64,000 nucleotides of DNA from NCBI RefSeq assembly GCF_005222485.1, contig NZ_CP029078.1:8123501-8187500 (forward strand), written 5' to 3'. The position numbers were made by a program, and so were the translations under genes. The notes beneath the pieces are model-generated. The model was given only the letters and a program-made list of their open reading frames with translations, made no database searches and had not been told where the DNA came from. Numbering within the stretch: the first letter of the stretch is position 1; each line of letters opens with the position of its first letter. Source of the stretch: Streptomyces griseoviridis. Lineage in GTDB: Bacteria; Actinomycetota; Actinomycetes; Streptomycetales; Streptomycetaceae. Positions 1 through 18,674 of the stretch are shown piece by piece.

Positions 1-9230
<9,230 letters not shown>

Positions 9231-9234
<4 letters not shown>

Positions 9235-11789
9235 GTGAGGCCATGGACACCGCGGCGGTCCGCGCCCTGATGGAGGACCAACTCCGGCTCTCCCGACGGC
9301 TGCGCGCCCGCGTCGCCGAACTGGAGGACGCGGCCCACGCACCGGTGGCCGTCGTCGGCATGGGCCTCAGGCTGCCGCCCGCCATCAACTCGCCCGAGGC
9401 GTACTGGGAGTTCCTGCGCGGCACCGACTCCGCCCTCTCCGGCATCCCCGCCGACCGGCCAGGACTGCGCGCCGTGCACGACCCGTCCCCCGGACGGCTC
9501 GGCCGCTCCTACGTCGACCGGGCCGCGTTCCTCACCTCCATCGCCGACTTCGACGCCGGGTTCTTCGGGATCTCCCGGCGCGAGGCCCGGCTGCTCGACC
9601 CCCAGCAGCGGATGCTCCTGGAGACCAGCTGGGAGGCGCTGGAACGGGCCGGCATCGCGGTACGCCGCGCCGACCGCCTGGACGTCGGGATCTACCTCGG
9701 CATGATGACGTCCGAGTACAGCGAGCGGAACGAGGACCGCTCCGACACCTCCCGGATCGACCCGTACTACATCACCGGCGGCGGTCTCAGCTTCGGCGCC
9801 GGCCGCGTCAGCCACCTGCTGGGCTTCTCCGGTCCCGTCATGGGCGTGGAGACGGCCTGCTCCTCCTCCATGACCACCCTCCACCTCGCCGTCCAGGGGC
9901 TGCGCCGTCGCGAGTGCCGCTACGCGCTGGCCGCCGGCGCCAACCTGCTGCTGTCCGGGAGCCTGATGGTCTCGCTCTGCCAGACCCGGGCCCTGGCCCC
10001 CGACGGCCGCTCCAAGTCGTTCCTCGCCACCGCCGACGGCTACGGACGCGGCGAGGGCGTCGGGGTCGTCGCCCTGATGCGGCTGGACGCCGCCGAACGG
10101 GAGGGCCGCCCGGTCCTCGCCGTCATCCGGGGCACCGCCGTCAACCACGACGGCGCCGCGTCCGGCCTGACCGCCCCCAACGGACCGGCCCAGCAGGAGG
10201 TGATCCGGGCGGCCCTCGCCGACGCCCGGATCTCCCCGGCCGACATCGGCTACGTCGAGGCGCACGGCACCGGCACCGTGCTCGGCGACCCGATCGAGAT
10301 CGGCGCGCTCGACGGCGTCCTCGGAGCGGCGGTCCGCCGCCGAGGCACCCCGCTGAGCATCGGCAGCGTCAAGTCCCGACTCGGGCACCTGGAGGGCGCC
10401 TCCGGCATCGCCTCGGTGATGAAGACCGTGCTGATGCTCGAACACGGCGTGATCCCGGCCGCCGCCGACCCGGCCGACGGCGACCTCAACCCGCACATCG
10501 ACTGGGAGCGGCTGGCCTTCGACGTGCCCCGGCACCACGCCCCCTGGCCCGCCGAACTGCCCCGCAGGGTCGCCGGCGTCAACTCCTTCGGCATGAGCGG
10601 CACCAACGTCCACGCCGTCCTGGAGACGTACGAGCCGCCCGCCACCGCCACCGCGCCCGCGCCCGCGCGCCTGCGGCGTCCCGAACTCCTCGTCCTCAGC
10701 GCCAAGGACCCCTCAGCCCTCGACCACCTCGCCGACCGGATCGGAGCGCTGCTGCGCACGGCCGACGACGCGCGCATCGCCGACGTCTGCCACACCCTGC
10801 GCGCCGGACGCGCCCCCTTCCCGTACCGGCTGGCCGTCGTCGCGACCGGTGCGCGCGAACTCGCCGAGGCGCTCGCCGACCGCCGCGCCCAGATCCTGTC
10901 GACGGCCGCCGCGGGCGAGCCGCCCCGCCGGATCACCCTGCGCGCCGAGGGCCCGCCCGACGCCCTGGCCGCCGTCATCGCCGAACTCACCGCCGCGCAC
11001 CCGCTGCTGCGCGACGGACAGGCCCCGCCGGCCGCGTCCCCTGGCCACCCCGCCGAGACCCTCCGGGCCCTGCTGACCCGCCTCGGCGTCCCGACCTCAC
11101 CGAGCGACGGCCCTCGACCGGAGACGACCGGTGGCCCCGGACGGCAGACGGCAGACGGCCCCGGACGGCAGACGGCCGACCGCCCCGCCCAGGACACGGA
11201 GGACCAGCCCGCCCCGGACGCGGCGCACGGCGTCGCCCGTATCGAGCTGTCCTGGGAGGCGCACGGCCGCCGCACCACCCTCCCGCTGGCAGGCCCCCGT
11301 CCCCAGGACGCCCCTGAACTGCTGGCCACCGCGCTCGCCGCGCTGTTCACGGCCGGCGCCGACCCACGCCTCGCGCCGCTCGCCGCCCCCGGCGCCCACT
11401 TCGTCGCCGACCTGCCGACCTACCCCTTCCGCCCGACCCGGTACTGGATCGACGAACCCCGGGACACCGCGAGGACCGGCCCAGCCACCGGGACGGCGAC
11501 CGGCGTCCCGCTCCCGGACTCGCTGGCCCCCGAACCCCTCACCCGCCACCTCTTCGACGTGCTCGGCGACGTCCTCCAGGCCGACGACCTCGACCCCGGC
11601 CTGTCCTTCCTGGACGTCGGCGGGGACTCCTTCCTCTCCACCCTGTTCATCACCCGGGTCGAGGAGCACTTCGAGGTCGGCATGACGGCCGGCGAACTCT
11701 CCCTCGACCTGCCCCTGCGCGACCTGCTGGGCAAGCTCGCCGAGAGCATCGCCGCCACCGCCGAGGCCGGACAGGAGGTGGGCGCGTGA
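9231..11789 (+). CDS. AT-less polyketide synthase module, KS-ACP
   Basis: An 852-residue single-module synthase. The N-terminus has a short amphipathic docking helix (about residues 8-32), then a KS with active Cys 210 in ETACSSS (Asp of the usual DTACSSS replaced by Glu), HGTGT, and a variant KSRLGH motif that keeps its His. The region where an AT should lie has only linker sequence, ending in a conserved post-AT YPFRPTRYW motif. The ACP follows, with Ser 800 in GGDS. There is no thioesterase or other release domain. The start overlaps the upstream PKS stop (ATGA), and the upstream C-terminus plus this N-terminus look like a docking pair. It is probably the last elongation or transfer module of the line; how the chain is released is not evident. 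The acyltransferase must act in trans. Confidence 0.93.
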
Positions 11790-12592
11790 GCACCGGCGCC
11801 GCCGCCTTCGTCAGGCCCCGCACCCTCACCCCGGCCGACCTGCGTCTCGTCGTCGTCCCGCACGCCGGCGGCTCGGGCGCCGTCTACCACCCCATGACCC
11901 GCTACCTGCCGCCGAGTTGGGAGCTGCTGCTGCTCGACCTGCCGGGCCGGGGCAAACGGCACGGCCTGCCGCCTCTCACCGACATGAAAGCGCTCGTCGC
12001 CCAGGTGACCGACGACGTCGCCGCCCTCGCCGACGGAACGCCGCTGGCCCTGTTCGGACACAGCTTCGGGGCGGTCGTCGCCGCCGAGACCGCCCGGTCC
12101 CTCGAGAGCCGCGGCACCGTGCCGCTCTGGGTGGGCGTCTCCGGACGGCAGGCGCCCGCCGTCCGGCCGGGCATCCGCCTCCTCGACCCCACCCTCTCCG
12201 AGGTGGAACTCGCCCGGCGCCTCACCCGCCTCGGCGGAATGCCGGACCGCCTCGACGAACTCCCCGAATTCCGCGCCCGGTTCCTCCAACTGATCAGGTC
12301 CGACCTCCGGGCCCTCGACTCCTACCGGCCCGCCGTCGGACGGCGGCCACTGACCGGCGACCTCACCGCCTTCGCCGCCACCGACGACGCGCTCGCCCCC
12401 GCAGCGGGCGCCGCCGCCTGGGCACCGGAGACCACCGGCGCGTTCCGGCGCCGGATCTTCCCCGGCGGACACTTCCACTTCCTCAAGGACGCCTTCCCCG
12501 CGTTCACCGCGGCCGTGGTCGCCGAGATCGAGGAGACCAGGGGACGCCTGTCCCCTTCGTCCGCGGCGGCCGGACGGGAGGAGACGGCATGA
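11786..12592 (+). CDS. Type II thioesterase (PKS editing hydrolase)
   Basis: A 268-residue alpha/beta hydrolase of the RifR/GrsT type. The oxyanion motif PHAGG is at 25-29, the nucleophile Ser 93 lies in GHSFGA, and the catalytic His is in FPGGHFH near 230. It starts with GTG overlapping the KS-ACP stop by 4 bases and has a strong AGGAGGTG ribosome site just upstream. The known role of the family is removal of stalled or mis-primed acyl chains from carrier proteins. Because no visible module has an integrated thioesterase, a role in product release is also possible, but that is inference. Confidence 0.93.
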   Translation: MSTGAAAFVRPRTLTPADLRLVVVPHAGGSGAVYHPMTRYLPPSWELLLLDLPGRGKRHGLPPLTDMKALVAQVTDDVAALADGTPLALFGHSFGAVVAAETARSLESRGTVPLWVGVSGRQAPAVRPGIRLLDPTLSEVELARRLTRLGGMPDRLDELPEFRARFLQLIRSDLRALDSYRPAVGRRPLTGDLTAFAATDDALAPAAGAAAWAPETTGAFRRRIFPGGHFHFLKDAFPAFTAAVVAEIEETRGRLSPSSAAAGREETA

Positions 12593-13113
12593 ACCACGGC
12601 CACCCCGCCGACTTCCGCGCCCTGATGGCCGGCTTCCCCACCGGCGTGACCATCGTGACCACCACCGGCACCGGAGGCGACCCGTGGGGCATGACGCTCA
12701 CCTCCCTGTGCAGCGTCTCCATGGAACCCCCCGTGCTGCTGGTGTGCATGCGCCGCGGCAGCCCGACGCTCGACGCGGCCCTGGCCCGCCGCTCGTTCGC
12801 GGTCAACCTCCTGCACCGGCGGGCGCGTTCCACCGCCGAACTCTTCGCCTCCGGAGCCCCCGACCGCTTCGACCGGGTGGCCTGGCACGCCCCGGCCGGC
12901 ACCGGCGGCCCCCACCTGCTGGAGGCCGCCCACACCGTCGCCGACTGCGCGGTCACCACCGACCAGGTCGTGGGCGACCACGTCGTGATCATGGGCCGGG
13001 TCACCCGGGTGACCCGGCTGGCCGAGGAACAGCATCCGCTGCTCTACGGACTGCGCCGCTTCGCCACCTGGCCCGACACCGACGACCAGCTCTCCTACGA
13101 CTTCATCTCCTGA
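12589..13113 (+). CDS. Flavin reductase-like FMN-binding protein
   Basis: A 174-residue protein of the flavin reductase domain family, with the N-terminal FPTGVTIVTT stretch and the GMTLTSLCSVSMEPP flavin-contact region. Members use NAD(P)H to supply reduced FMN/FAD to a partner monooxygenase or halogenase. No such partner is visible here, so it may lie left of the window or elsewhere in the genome. The ATG overlaps the thioesterase stop (ATGA), placing it in the polyketide operon and suggesting an oxidative tailoring step. Confidence 0.88.
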   Translation: MNHGHPADFRALMAGFPTGVTIVTTTGTGGDPWGMTLTSLCSVSMEPPVLLVCMRRGSPTLDAALARRSFAVNLLHRRARSTAELFASGAPDRFDRVAWHAPAGTGGPHLLEAAHTVADCAVTTDQVVGDHVVIMGRVTRVTRLAEEQHPLLYGLRRFATWPDTDDQLSYDFIS

Positions 13114-13127
13114 AACGGCGGAGACCC

Positions 13128-14372
13128 GTGACCACCCAGCAACAGACCCGCCGCGTCGCCCCCGTCGCGGCCGAGCGGCCCACCGGCCCCGCCCCCGACA
13201 CCCTCGACGAGGTGATCGCGCACACCGCGGGCCGCCACCCGAGCCGGGTCGCGATCCAGGACGGGCGGCACCGGCTCACCTACGCCCAGGCCGAACGCCA
13301 GGGCGGCACCCTGGCCTCCGCGCTCGTCCTCGGCGGGGTCCAGCTCGGCGACCCCCTCGTCGTCGACTGCGCCGACCACCGCCAGGCGCTCGTCGCCCAA
13401 CTCGGCGTCCTGAAGGCCGGGGGCGTGTGCGTCCCGCCCCTCGACGGACCGGGCGGCGCCGTGGACGCGGCCCGGCACACCGGCGCCCGCGCCATCCTGT
13501 GCAGCCGCGCCACCTACGACCCGCGCGCCAGGGGCGTACCGTCGCTCGCCCTGGACGACCCGGCCACCTGGCGGAAGATCGCGGCGGTGCCACCGGAACG
13601 GGCCCTGCCGCGCTCCTCACCCGAGGGCGGCGCCCACCTCCTGCTCGACCCCCACGGCCCCGACCGCCTGATCGACCACCGCTCCTGGCTGCGCTCGGCC
13701 GCCGACCGCACCCGCCGCGTCGGAGCGCCGGCCGGCGCGGTGGCCGTCGACCAGGGACCCCTGTCCCGCCCCGCGCTGGCCGCCCTGTGGTGGGCGTTCA
13801 GCCGCGGCACGGCCTTGCACACCGCGCCCTGGGTCCCCGACCCCGACTGGCCGCTCGACGGCGCGGGGGACGACGTCGCGCTGCTCACCCCGGAGGCGTA
13901 CGCCCGCCACCTCGACCGCGGACTGCCGCCCGCCGAACCCCACCGGACCGGGGCCGGCCCCTCCACCGTGGTGCTCATCGGCAGCCCCTGCCCGCGCGAG
14001 CTGGTCGCCCGCCACTTCGCCGCCCGTCCCGGCGTCCGGCTCTGGTCGGAGTTCGCCCCGACCGACGGCGCCGTGCCATGGACCGCGCACGAACTGCTCG
14101 CCCGGGACGCCGTGCGACCGCACGAACCCGGGGCGGGCAGCCCGGTGCCACCGGTCAGGCTCGCCGTGCGCGGAGCCCGCGGCGCGACCCTGCCCCGAGG
14201 GGAGAGTGGCACCATCGTCGCCCTCGGACCGCCCAGGTTCCCCGAGGACGCGCAGGACTCGGGCTGGCGTGGCCGCTGGACACCGGACCACACCCTGGAC
14301 ATCACCGCGCCGCCCGCCACCGCACGCGGCCCGCAGGCCCCGAGCGGCCGCCCCGAGAGGGAAGCGACATGA
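13128..14372 (+). CDS. Degenerate adenylation-domain-like protein
   Basis: A 414-residue protein starting at GTG (in-frame, 14 bases after the previous stop, with GGCGGAGA as a possible ribosome site). The N-terminal half resembles the start of an NRPS/acyl-CoA synthetase adenylation domain: a TYAQAE segment near 51 and LKAGG with a following proline-rich turn at 95-107. The nucleotide-binding core is eroded. Where the P-loop motif (TSGTTG-PKG type) should be, residues 170-187 read HLLLDPHGPDRLIDHRSW, keeping only the trailing HRS. The downstream GPTE equivalent is FAPTD, and the C-terminal subdomain with its catalytic Lys is absent. It is unlikely to form acyl-adenylates; it could be a binding or structural protein, or decaying. 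The ATGA overlap with E1 alpha suggests it is still translated. Confidence 0.7.
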   Translation: MTTQQQTRRVAPVAAERPTGPAPDTLDEVIAHTAGRHPSRVAIQDGRHRLTYAQAERQGGTLASALVLGGVQLGDPLVVDCADHRQALVAQLGVLKAGGVCVPPLDGPGGAVDAARHTGARAILCSRATYDPRARGVPSLALDDPATWRKIAAVPPERALPRSSPEGGAHLLLDPHGPDRLIDHRSWLRSAADRTRRVGAPAGAVAVDQGPLSRPALAALWWAFSRGTALHTAPWVPDPDWPLDGAGDDVALLTPEAYARHLDRGLPPAEPHRTGAGPSTVVLIGSPCPRELVARHFAARPGVRLWSEFAPTDGAVPWTAHELLARDAVRPHEPGAGSPVPPVRLAVRGARGATLPRGESGTIVALGPPRFPEDAQDSGWRGRWTPDHTLDITAPPATARGPQAPSGRPEREAT

Positions 14373-15526
14373 CCGCACCCACCGACCACCGCCCGCCCGA
14401 AGCGTCGGCGACCGCCTTCACGGACGCCCTGAACGCCTTCACCGACCGCCCGCACGAACCACCGCCTCTGCAACTGATCGCTCCCGACGGGACGTTGACG
14501 CTGCCCCCCGAGCAGACCCCCGGCTACCGGCCCGCGTTGCTGCGCACCCTGTACCGCGACATGCGGATGTCCCGCGAACTCGACACCGAGGCGACCGCGT
14601 TGCAGCGGCAGGGCGAACTCGGCCTGTGGCCGCCCCTGCTGGGCCAGGAGGCGGCCCAGGTCGGCTCGGCGCACGCGCTGCGCCCCGACGACTACGTCTT
14701 CCCCAGCTACCGCGAACACGGCGTCGCCTGGTGCAGGGGAGTGGACCCCGTCGACGTGGTCAAGCTGTACCGCGGTGTCACCAACGGCGGTTGGGACCCG
14801 CGCGAGACCAACTTCCACCTCTACACACTGGTCGTGGGCGCGCACGTGCTGCACGCGACCGGGTACGCCATGAGCCTGGCCAAGCGGGGGAGCGACGCCG
14901 TGGCCGTCGCCTACTTCGGCGACGGAGCGAGCAGCGAGGGCGACGTGGCGGAGGCGTTCACCTTCGCCGCGGTCCACGACGCGCCCGTGCTGTTCTTCTG
15001 CCAGAACAACCAGTGGGCCATCTCCGAGCCCGTCACCCGCCAGACGAACAGCCCGCTGCACCGCAGGGCGCGGGGCTTCGGTTTCCCCGGCGTCCGGGTG
15101 GACGGCAACGACGCGCTCGCCGTGCACGCGGTCACCCGGCACGCCCTGGACCACATCAGGGGTGGGGGCGGGCCCTTCCTCGTCGAGGCGTTCACCTACC
15201 GCATGGGCGCCCACACCACCTCGGACGACCCGACGCGCTACCGGCCCCCCGCCGAGCTGGAGCAGTGGCGGGCCAAGGACCCCCTCGCCCGGCTGCGCAC
15301 CCATCTGACCGCGGCCGGCCACGCGGCGCCGGACTTCTTCGACGAGGTCGAGCAGCAGGCCAGGGAACTGGCCCACCGGGTCCGGCACGCCGTGCGCACC
15401 ATGCCCGACCCCGAGCGGCTCGGCGTCTTCGACCACGTCCACGCCGAGGGCCACGCCCTCGTGGACGAAGAACGCCGTGGCTTCGAGGAGTACGAACGAT
15501 CCTTCACCGACCCGGAGAGGCCCTGA
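14369..15526 (+). CDS. 2-oxoacid dehydrogenase E1 component, alpha subunit
   Basis: A 385-residue thiamine-diphosphate enzyme subunit of the branched-chain 2-oxoacid/pyruvate dehydrogenase family. The cofactor motif runs from GDGASSEGD near 184 to QNNQWAIS about 30 residues later. An N-terminal extension of about 60 residues precedes the conserved RDMRMSRELD helix. With E1 beta and E2 downstream it would decarboxylate a 2-oxoacid and pass the acyl group to lipoate, giving acyl-CoA. In this context the product could be a starter or extender acyl-CoA for the PKS; that is inference, and the substrate cannot be read from sequence. The ATGA overlap with the upstream gene ties it to the cluster transcript. 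Confidence 0.92.
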   Translation: MTAPTDHRPPEASATAFTDALNAFTDRPHEPPPLQLIAPDGTLTLPPEQTPGYRPALLRTLYRDMRMSRELDTEATALQRQGELGLWPPLLGQEAAQVGSAHALRPDDYVFPSYREHGVAWCRGVDPVDVVKLYRGVTNGGWDPRETNFHLYTLVVGAHVLHATGYAMSLAKRGSDAVAVAYFGDGASSEGDVAEAFTFAAVHDAPVLFFCQNNQWAISEPVTRQTNSPLHRRARGFGFPGVRVDGNDALAVHAVTRHALDHIRGGGGPFLVEAFTYRMGAHTTSDDPTRYRPPAELEQWRAKDPLARLRTHLTAAGHAAPDFFDEVEQQARELAHRVRHAVRTMPDPERLGVFDHVHAEGHALVDEERRGFEEYERSFTDPERP

Positions 15527-15528
15527 CC

Positions 15529-16509
15529 ATGCCGGCCGACACCATGACACTGGCCAAAGCGCTCAACCTGTCCCTGCGCACGGCACTGGAGGACGACCGC
15601 GATGTCCTGGTGATGGGGGAGGACGTCGGCAGGCTCGGCGGTGTCTTCCGGGTGACCGACGGCCTGCAGAAGGACTTCGGCGAGGACCGGGTGATGGACT
15701 CCCCGCTCGCCGAGTCGGGCATCGTCGGCACGGCCATCGGACTGGCCCTCGGCGGCTACCGACCCGTGGTCGAGATCCAGTTCGACGGATTCGTCTTCCC
15801 GGCGTACGACCAGATCGTCACCCAGCTGGCCAAGCTCCACGCCAGGTCCGGGGGCACCCTGCGGATGCCGGTGGTCATCCGCATCCCCTACGGCGGCGGC
15901 ATCGGCGCCGTCGAGCACCACAGCGAGTCACCGGAGGCCCTCTTCGCCCACGTGGCCGGGCTGAAGGTCGTGTCGCCGTCGAATCCGTCGGACGCCTACT
16001 GGATGCTCAGGCAGGCCGTCCGCAGCGACGACCCGGTGATCTTCTTCGAGCCGAAGCGCCGGTACTGGGACACCGGCGCGGTGGACCCGGACGCGACGCC
16101 CCCGCCGCTGCACCGGGCACAGATCGTCCGGGCCGGCACCGATCTGACGCTCGTGGCGTACGGGCCCTCGGTGAAGCTGTGCGTCGAGGCGGCCGAGGCC
16201 GCGGCCGCCGACGGGCACTCCCTGGAGGTCGTCGACCTGCGGTCGGTGTCACCCGTCGACTTCGACACCGTGCAGACATCCGTGGAGAAGACCCACCGCC
16301 TGGTCGTCGTGCACGAGGCGCCCGTCTTCTTCGGGGCCGGCGCGGAGATCGCCGCCAGGATCACCACCCGGTGCTTCTACACCCTGGAGGCCCCCGTACT
16401 GCGGGTGGGCGGCCACCACGCCCCCTACCCGCCGGCCCGCCTCGAACGGCACTACCTGCCCGACCTCGACCGGGTGCTCGCCACCGTCGACCACTCACTG
16501 GCCTACTGA
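15529..16509 (+). CDS. 2-oxoacid dehydrogenase E1 component, beta subunit
   Basis: A 326-residue transketolase-like beta subunit with the conserved N-terminal VLVMGEDVGRLGGVFRVTDG stretch, the DSPLAESGIVGTAIGLA region, IPYGGGIGAVEHHSES and the C-terminal domain with VVHEAP. It starts at ATG two bases after the alpha stop. It completes the alpha2-beta2 heterotetramer of the branched-chain/acetoin/pyruvate dehydrogenase type. Sequence motifs alone do not separate these substrates. Confidence 0.93.
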   Translation: MPADTMTLAKALNLSLRTALEDDRDVLVMGEDVGRLGGVFRVTDGLQKDFGEDRVMDSPLAESGIVGTAIGLALGGYRPVVEIQFDGFVFPAYDQIVTQLAKLHARSGGTLRMPVVIRIPYGGGIGAVEHHSESPEALFAHVAGLKVVSPSNPSDAYWMLRQAVRSDDPVIFFEPKRRYWDTGAVDPDATPPPLHRAQIVRAGTDLTLVAYGPSVKLCVEAAEAAAADGHSLEVVDLRSVSPVDFDTVQTSVEKTHRLVVVHEAPVFFGAGAEIAARITTRCFYTLEAPVLRVGGHHAPYPPARLERHYLPDLDRVLATVDHSLAY

Positions 16510-16524
16510 AGGATTCCCCGCCCC

Positions 16525-17784
16525 ATGGCTGAGACCGCTGCCCGGCTGCGCGAGTTCCGGATGCCCGACGTGGGCGAGGGACTCACGGAGGCGGAACTCC
16601 TGACCTGGTACGTACGCCCCGGCGACACCGTCACCGACGGCCAGACCGTCTGCGAGATCGAGACCGCCAAGGCCGTGGTGGAGCTGCCGATCCCGTTCGA
16701 CGGCACGGTCCGCGAACTGCGCTGCGCCGCGGGTCAGACGGTGGCCGTGGGCGCCGTCGTCATCACCGTCGAGGAGCCGCAGGCCGCGCCGAACCCCCGG
16801 CAGTCGGTGCTCGTCGGGTACGGCGTCGCCCCCGAGGCCGCCGGGCGCAGGCCGCGCATCGCGGCGGGCGCCACCGCCCGCCGGCCGGCACCGGGATCGG
16901 TGCTGGCCAAGCCGCCGGTCCGCAAGCTCGCCAGGGACCTCGGCGTCGACCTCGCCGCCCTGCGGCCCTCGGGCCCGGACGGCGTCATCACCCGGGACGA
17001 AGTCCGCGCGGCGGCCGGGGACCGATCCGACGCGGTCCCGCCCCGCACCGGCCCGGAACCGCCGCCCGCGCCCGCCGTCGACCCCAGGGAGACCCGGGTG
17101 CCGGTGTGCGGGGTCCGCAGGGCCACCGCCGCCGCGGTGACCGCCTCCGCGTTCACCGCCCCGCACGTCACCGAGTTCGTCACCGTCGACGTCACCCGGA
17201 CGGTCAAGCTGGTCCGCGACCTCAGAGCGGAACCGGAGTTCGCCGGCCGCCGGGTCGGCCCGCTGCTCCTCGTGGCGAGGGCGCTGCTCGTCGCGATCGA
17301 GCGCCACCCGGAGATCAACGCCAGCTGGGACGAGGCGGCCCAGGAGATCGTGCGCAAGGACTACGTCAACCTGGGCATCGCCGCCGCCACCCCACGAGGA
17401 CTGCTGGTTCCCACCATCAAGGACGCCCACACCCTGCCCCTGACCGCCCTCGCGGACGCGCTGGCGGAGTTGGTGGCCGCCGCGCGGGCCGGCCGGACCA
17501 CCCCGGCCGCGCTGACCGGCGGGACCGTCACCCTCACCAACATCGGTGTCTTCGCGGTCGACAGCGGCACCCCCATCCTGCCTCCGGGCGAGGCGGCGAT
17601 CCTCGCCGTGGGCGCGATCGGAAGCCGCCCCTGGGTCCACAAGAAACGCGTGACGCCCCGTCAGGTGGTCACGCTGTCACTCTCCTTCGACCACCGGCTG
17701 GTCGACGGTGAACTCGGCTCGAAGGTGCTCGCCGACGTGGCCGCGGTGCTGGAGCGCCCCCACCGTCTGATCGCGTGGCGATGA
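16525..17784 (+). CDS. 2-oxoacid dehydrogenase E2, lipoyl-dependent acyltransferase
   Basis: A 419-residue protein with the full E2 layout: an N-terminal lipoyl domain (lipoylated Lys 49 in EIETAKAVV), a peripheral-subunit-binding domain near 130-165 (KPPVRKLARDLGVDL), and a C-terminal catalytic domain with the active His 390 in the FDHRLVDG motif. It carries out transacylation from lipoate to CoA. No E3 lipoamide dehydrogenase gene is visible, so a housekeeping E3 would have to serve. It is the last gene of the polyketide operon; immediately after its stop lies a gene relic, then convergent hydrogenase genes. Confidence 0.94.
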   Translation: MAETAARLREFRMPDVGEGLTEAELLTWYVRPGDTVTDGQTVCEIETAKAVVELPIPFDGTVRELRCAAGQTVAVGAVVITVEEPQAAPNPRQSVLVGYGVAPEAAGRRPRIAAGATARRPAPGSVLAKPPVRKLARDLGVDLAALRPSGPDGVITRDEVRAAAGDRSDAVPPRTGPEPPPAPAVDPRETRVPVCGVRRATAAAVTASAFTAPHVTEFVTVDVTRTVKLVRDLRAEPEFAGRRVGPLLLVARALLVAIERHPEINASWDEAAQEIVRKDYVNLGIAAATPRGLLVPTIKDAHTLPLTALADALAELVAAARAGRTTPAALTGGTVTLTNIGVFAVDSGTPILPPGEAAILAVGAIGSRPWVHKKRVTPRQVVTLSLSFDHRLVDGELGSKVLADVAAVLERPHRLIAWR

Positions 17785-17793
17785 GTCCGTGGC

Positions 17794-17907
17794 GCCGCCA
17801 TCCCCCTCGAACACGGGGCGCCGGTCCGCTTCGGCCGCGACCGGCACAAAGGCGTGGTCGGCGACCCCGCCATAGGCGCCCTCACCGTCGCCGACGTCAC
17901 CCCCGGC
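17794..17907 (+). pseudogene. Relic of a 2-oxoacid:ferredoxin oxidoreductase beta subunit (KorB-like C-terminal fragment)
   Basis: In the + frame that continues through the E2 stop codon, about 38 codons read as a protein-like segment, AAIPLEHGAPVRFG then KGVVGDPAIGALTVADV. This strongly resembles the conserved C-terminal part of actinobacterial KorB (an EHG-P-RFG element followed by KGVVRDP). There is no start codon or upstream KorB sequence, and the fragment fades into the convergent gene. I recognise it from memory of the family, so the call is moderate. If right, it marks a deletion or insertion junction at the polyketide cluster edge. Confidence 0.5.
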
Positions 17908-17948
17908 CTCGCATCGGGACCGGTCCCGCGAGGCAGCGCCGCGTCCGG

Positions 17949-18674
17949 CTACGGGACCACCGAAGACGCCAACCCCAGCGAACCCAGTTGCCGAGCCTCC
18001 GTAGCCTCGATCCGGGCCGCCTGCGGCCCGGTGAGGACGTCGCACACCCAGTCCCAGTGCAGCGCCACCACGTCACCGGGGGAGAGCCCCGGCAGCAGTG
18101 ACCGGCCGCCCGTCGACCAGCGCACGGACTCCCGGCGGGACGGCCCGCGCACCAGCTCGCCGCCGGTCCAGGCGAGGGGCCTGGACTCGACGGTCGCCGA
18201 CTCGCCCTCGATCGAGCGGACCACACCGGTGCGGATGCGGCACCGGTCGAGGACGGAGACCGCCGTCGGATGGCCCGAGGTCCGCAGCAACTCCGCCCAG
18301 GGGTACACCTCGAAGACCTGGAAGGCGTGGTGGGCCAGGGCGCGCTCCGACGCGTCCTGCCAGGTGCCGCCCGTCTGGCCGTGGAAGCGCTCGCGGAGCC
18401 GGGCCAGCACCGCGGGCGAAGAGGCCAGCTCCAGAAGGTCGTTGCCGATCCAGTACGCCTCGACCACCCGCTCGTCGAGCGGGTCCGACAACCCGGCCGC
18501 CTCCGCGAGCAGTTCGAGGTAGCACCAGGCGCCCTCGAACCGGCGGGCGTGCCGCTCGATGCCCGCGGTCTCCTCCGGGCGCAGCAGCGCCGAGGCGTCG
18601 GCGGGCCCGCAGTAGCCGAGTTCGTTGGGCGGATAGGCGTACCGGGCGAAGAGGACCGCTCCGCGCGCGCTCAT
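17949..18674 (-). CDS. Conserved hydrogenase-locus protein of unknown function (DUF6390-like)
   Basis: A 241-residue cytoplasmic protein without signal peptide or membrane segment. It has an aromatic N-terminus with RYAYPPNELGYCGP, a helical middle and a C-terminal part rich in short beta-like segments. The ATG lies directly before the hypE stop on the same strand (0-base gap), making it the last gene of the leftward hydrogenase operon. I believe this family has been given a DUF6390 label in streptomycetes, but that is from memory. No catalytic motif is evident; its only clear link is position beside the maturation genes. Confidence 0.75.
   Translation of the reverse strand: MSARGAVLFARYAYPPNELGYCGPADASALLRPEETAGIERHARRFEGAWCYLELLAEAAGLSDPLDERVVEAYWIGNDLLELASSPAVLARLRERFHGQTGGTWQDASERALAHHAFQVFEVYPWAELLRTSGHPTAVSVLDRCRIRTGVVRSIEGESATVESRPLAWTGGELVRGPSRRESVRWSTGGRSLLPGLSPGDVVALHWDWVCDVLTGPQAARIEATEARQLGSLGLASSVVP

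Noticed and set aside
13128..14372. Calling this gene an active NRPS adenylation domain or acyl-CoA ligase
   Set aside because: The P-loop motif and the C-terminal catalytic lysine region are missing, so only fold similarity is claimed.
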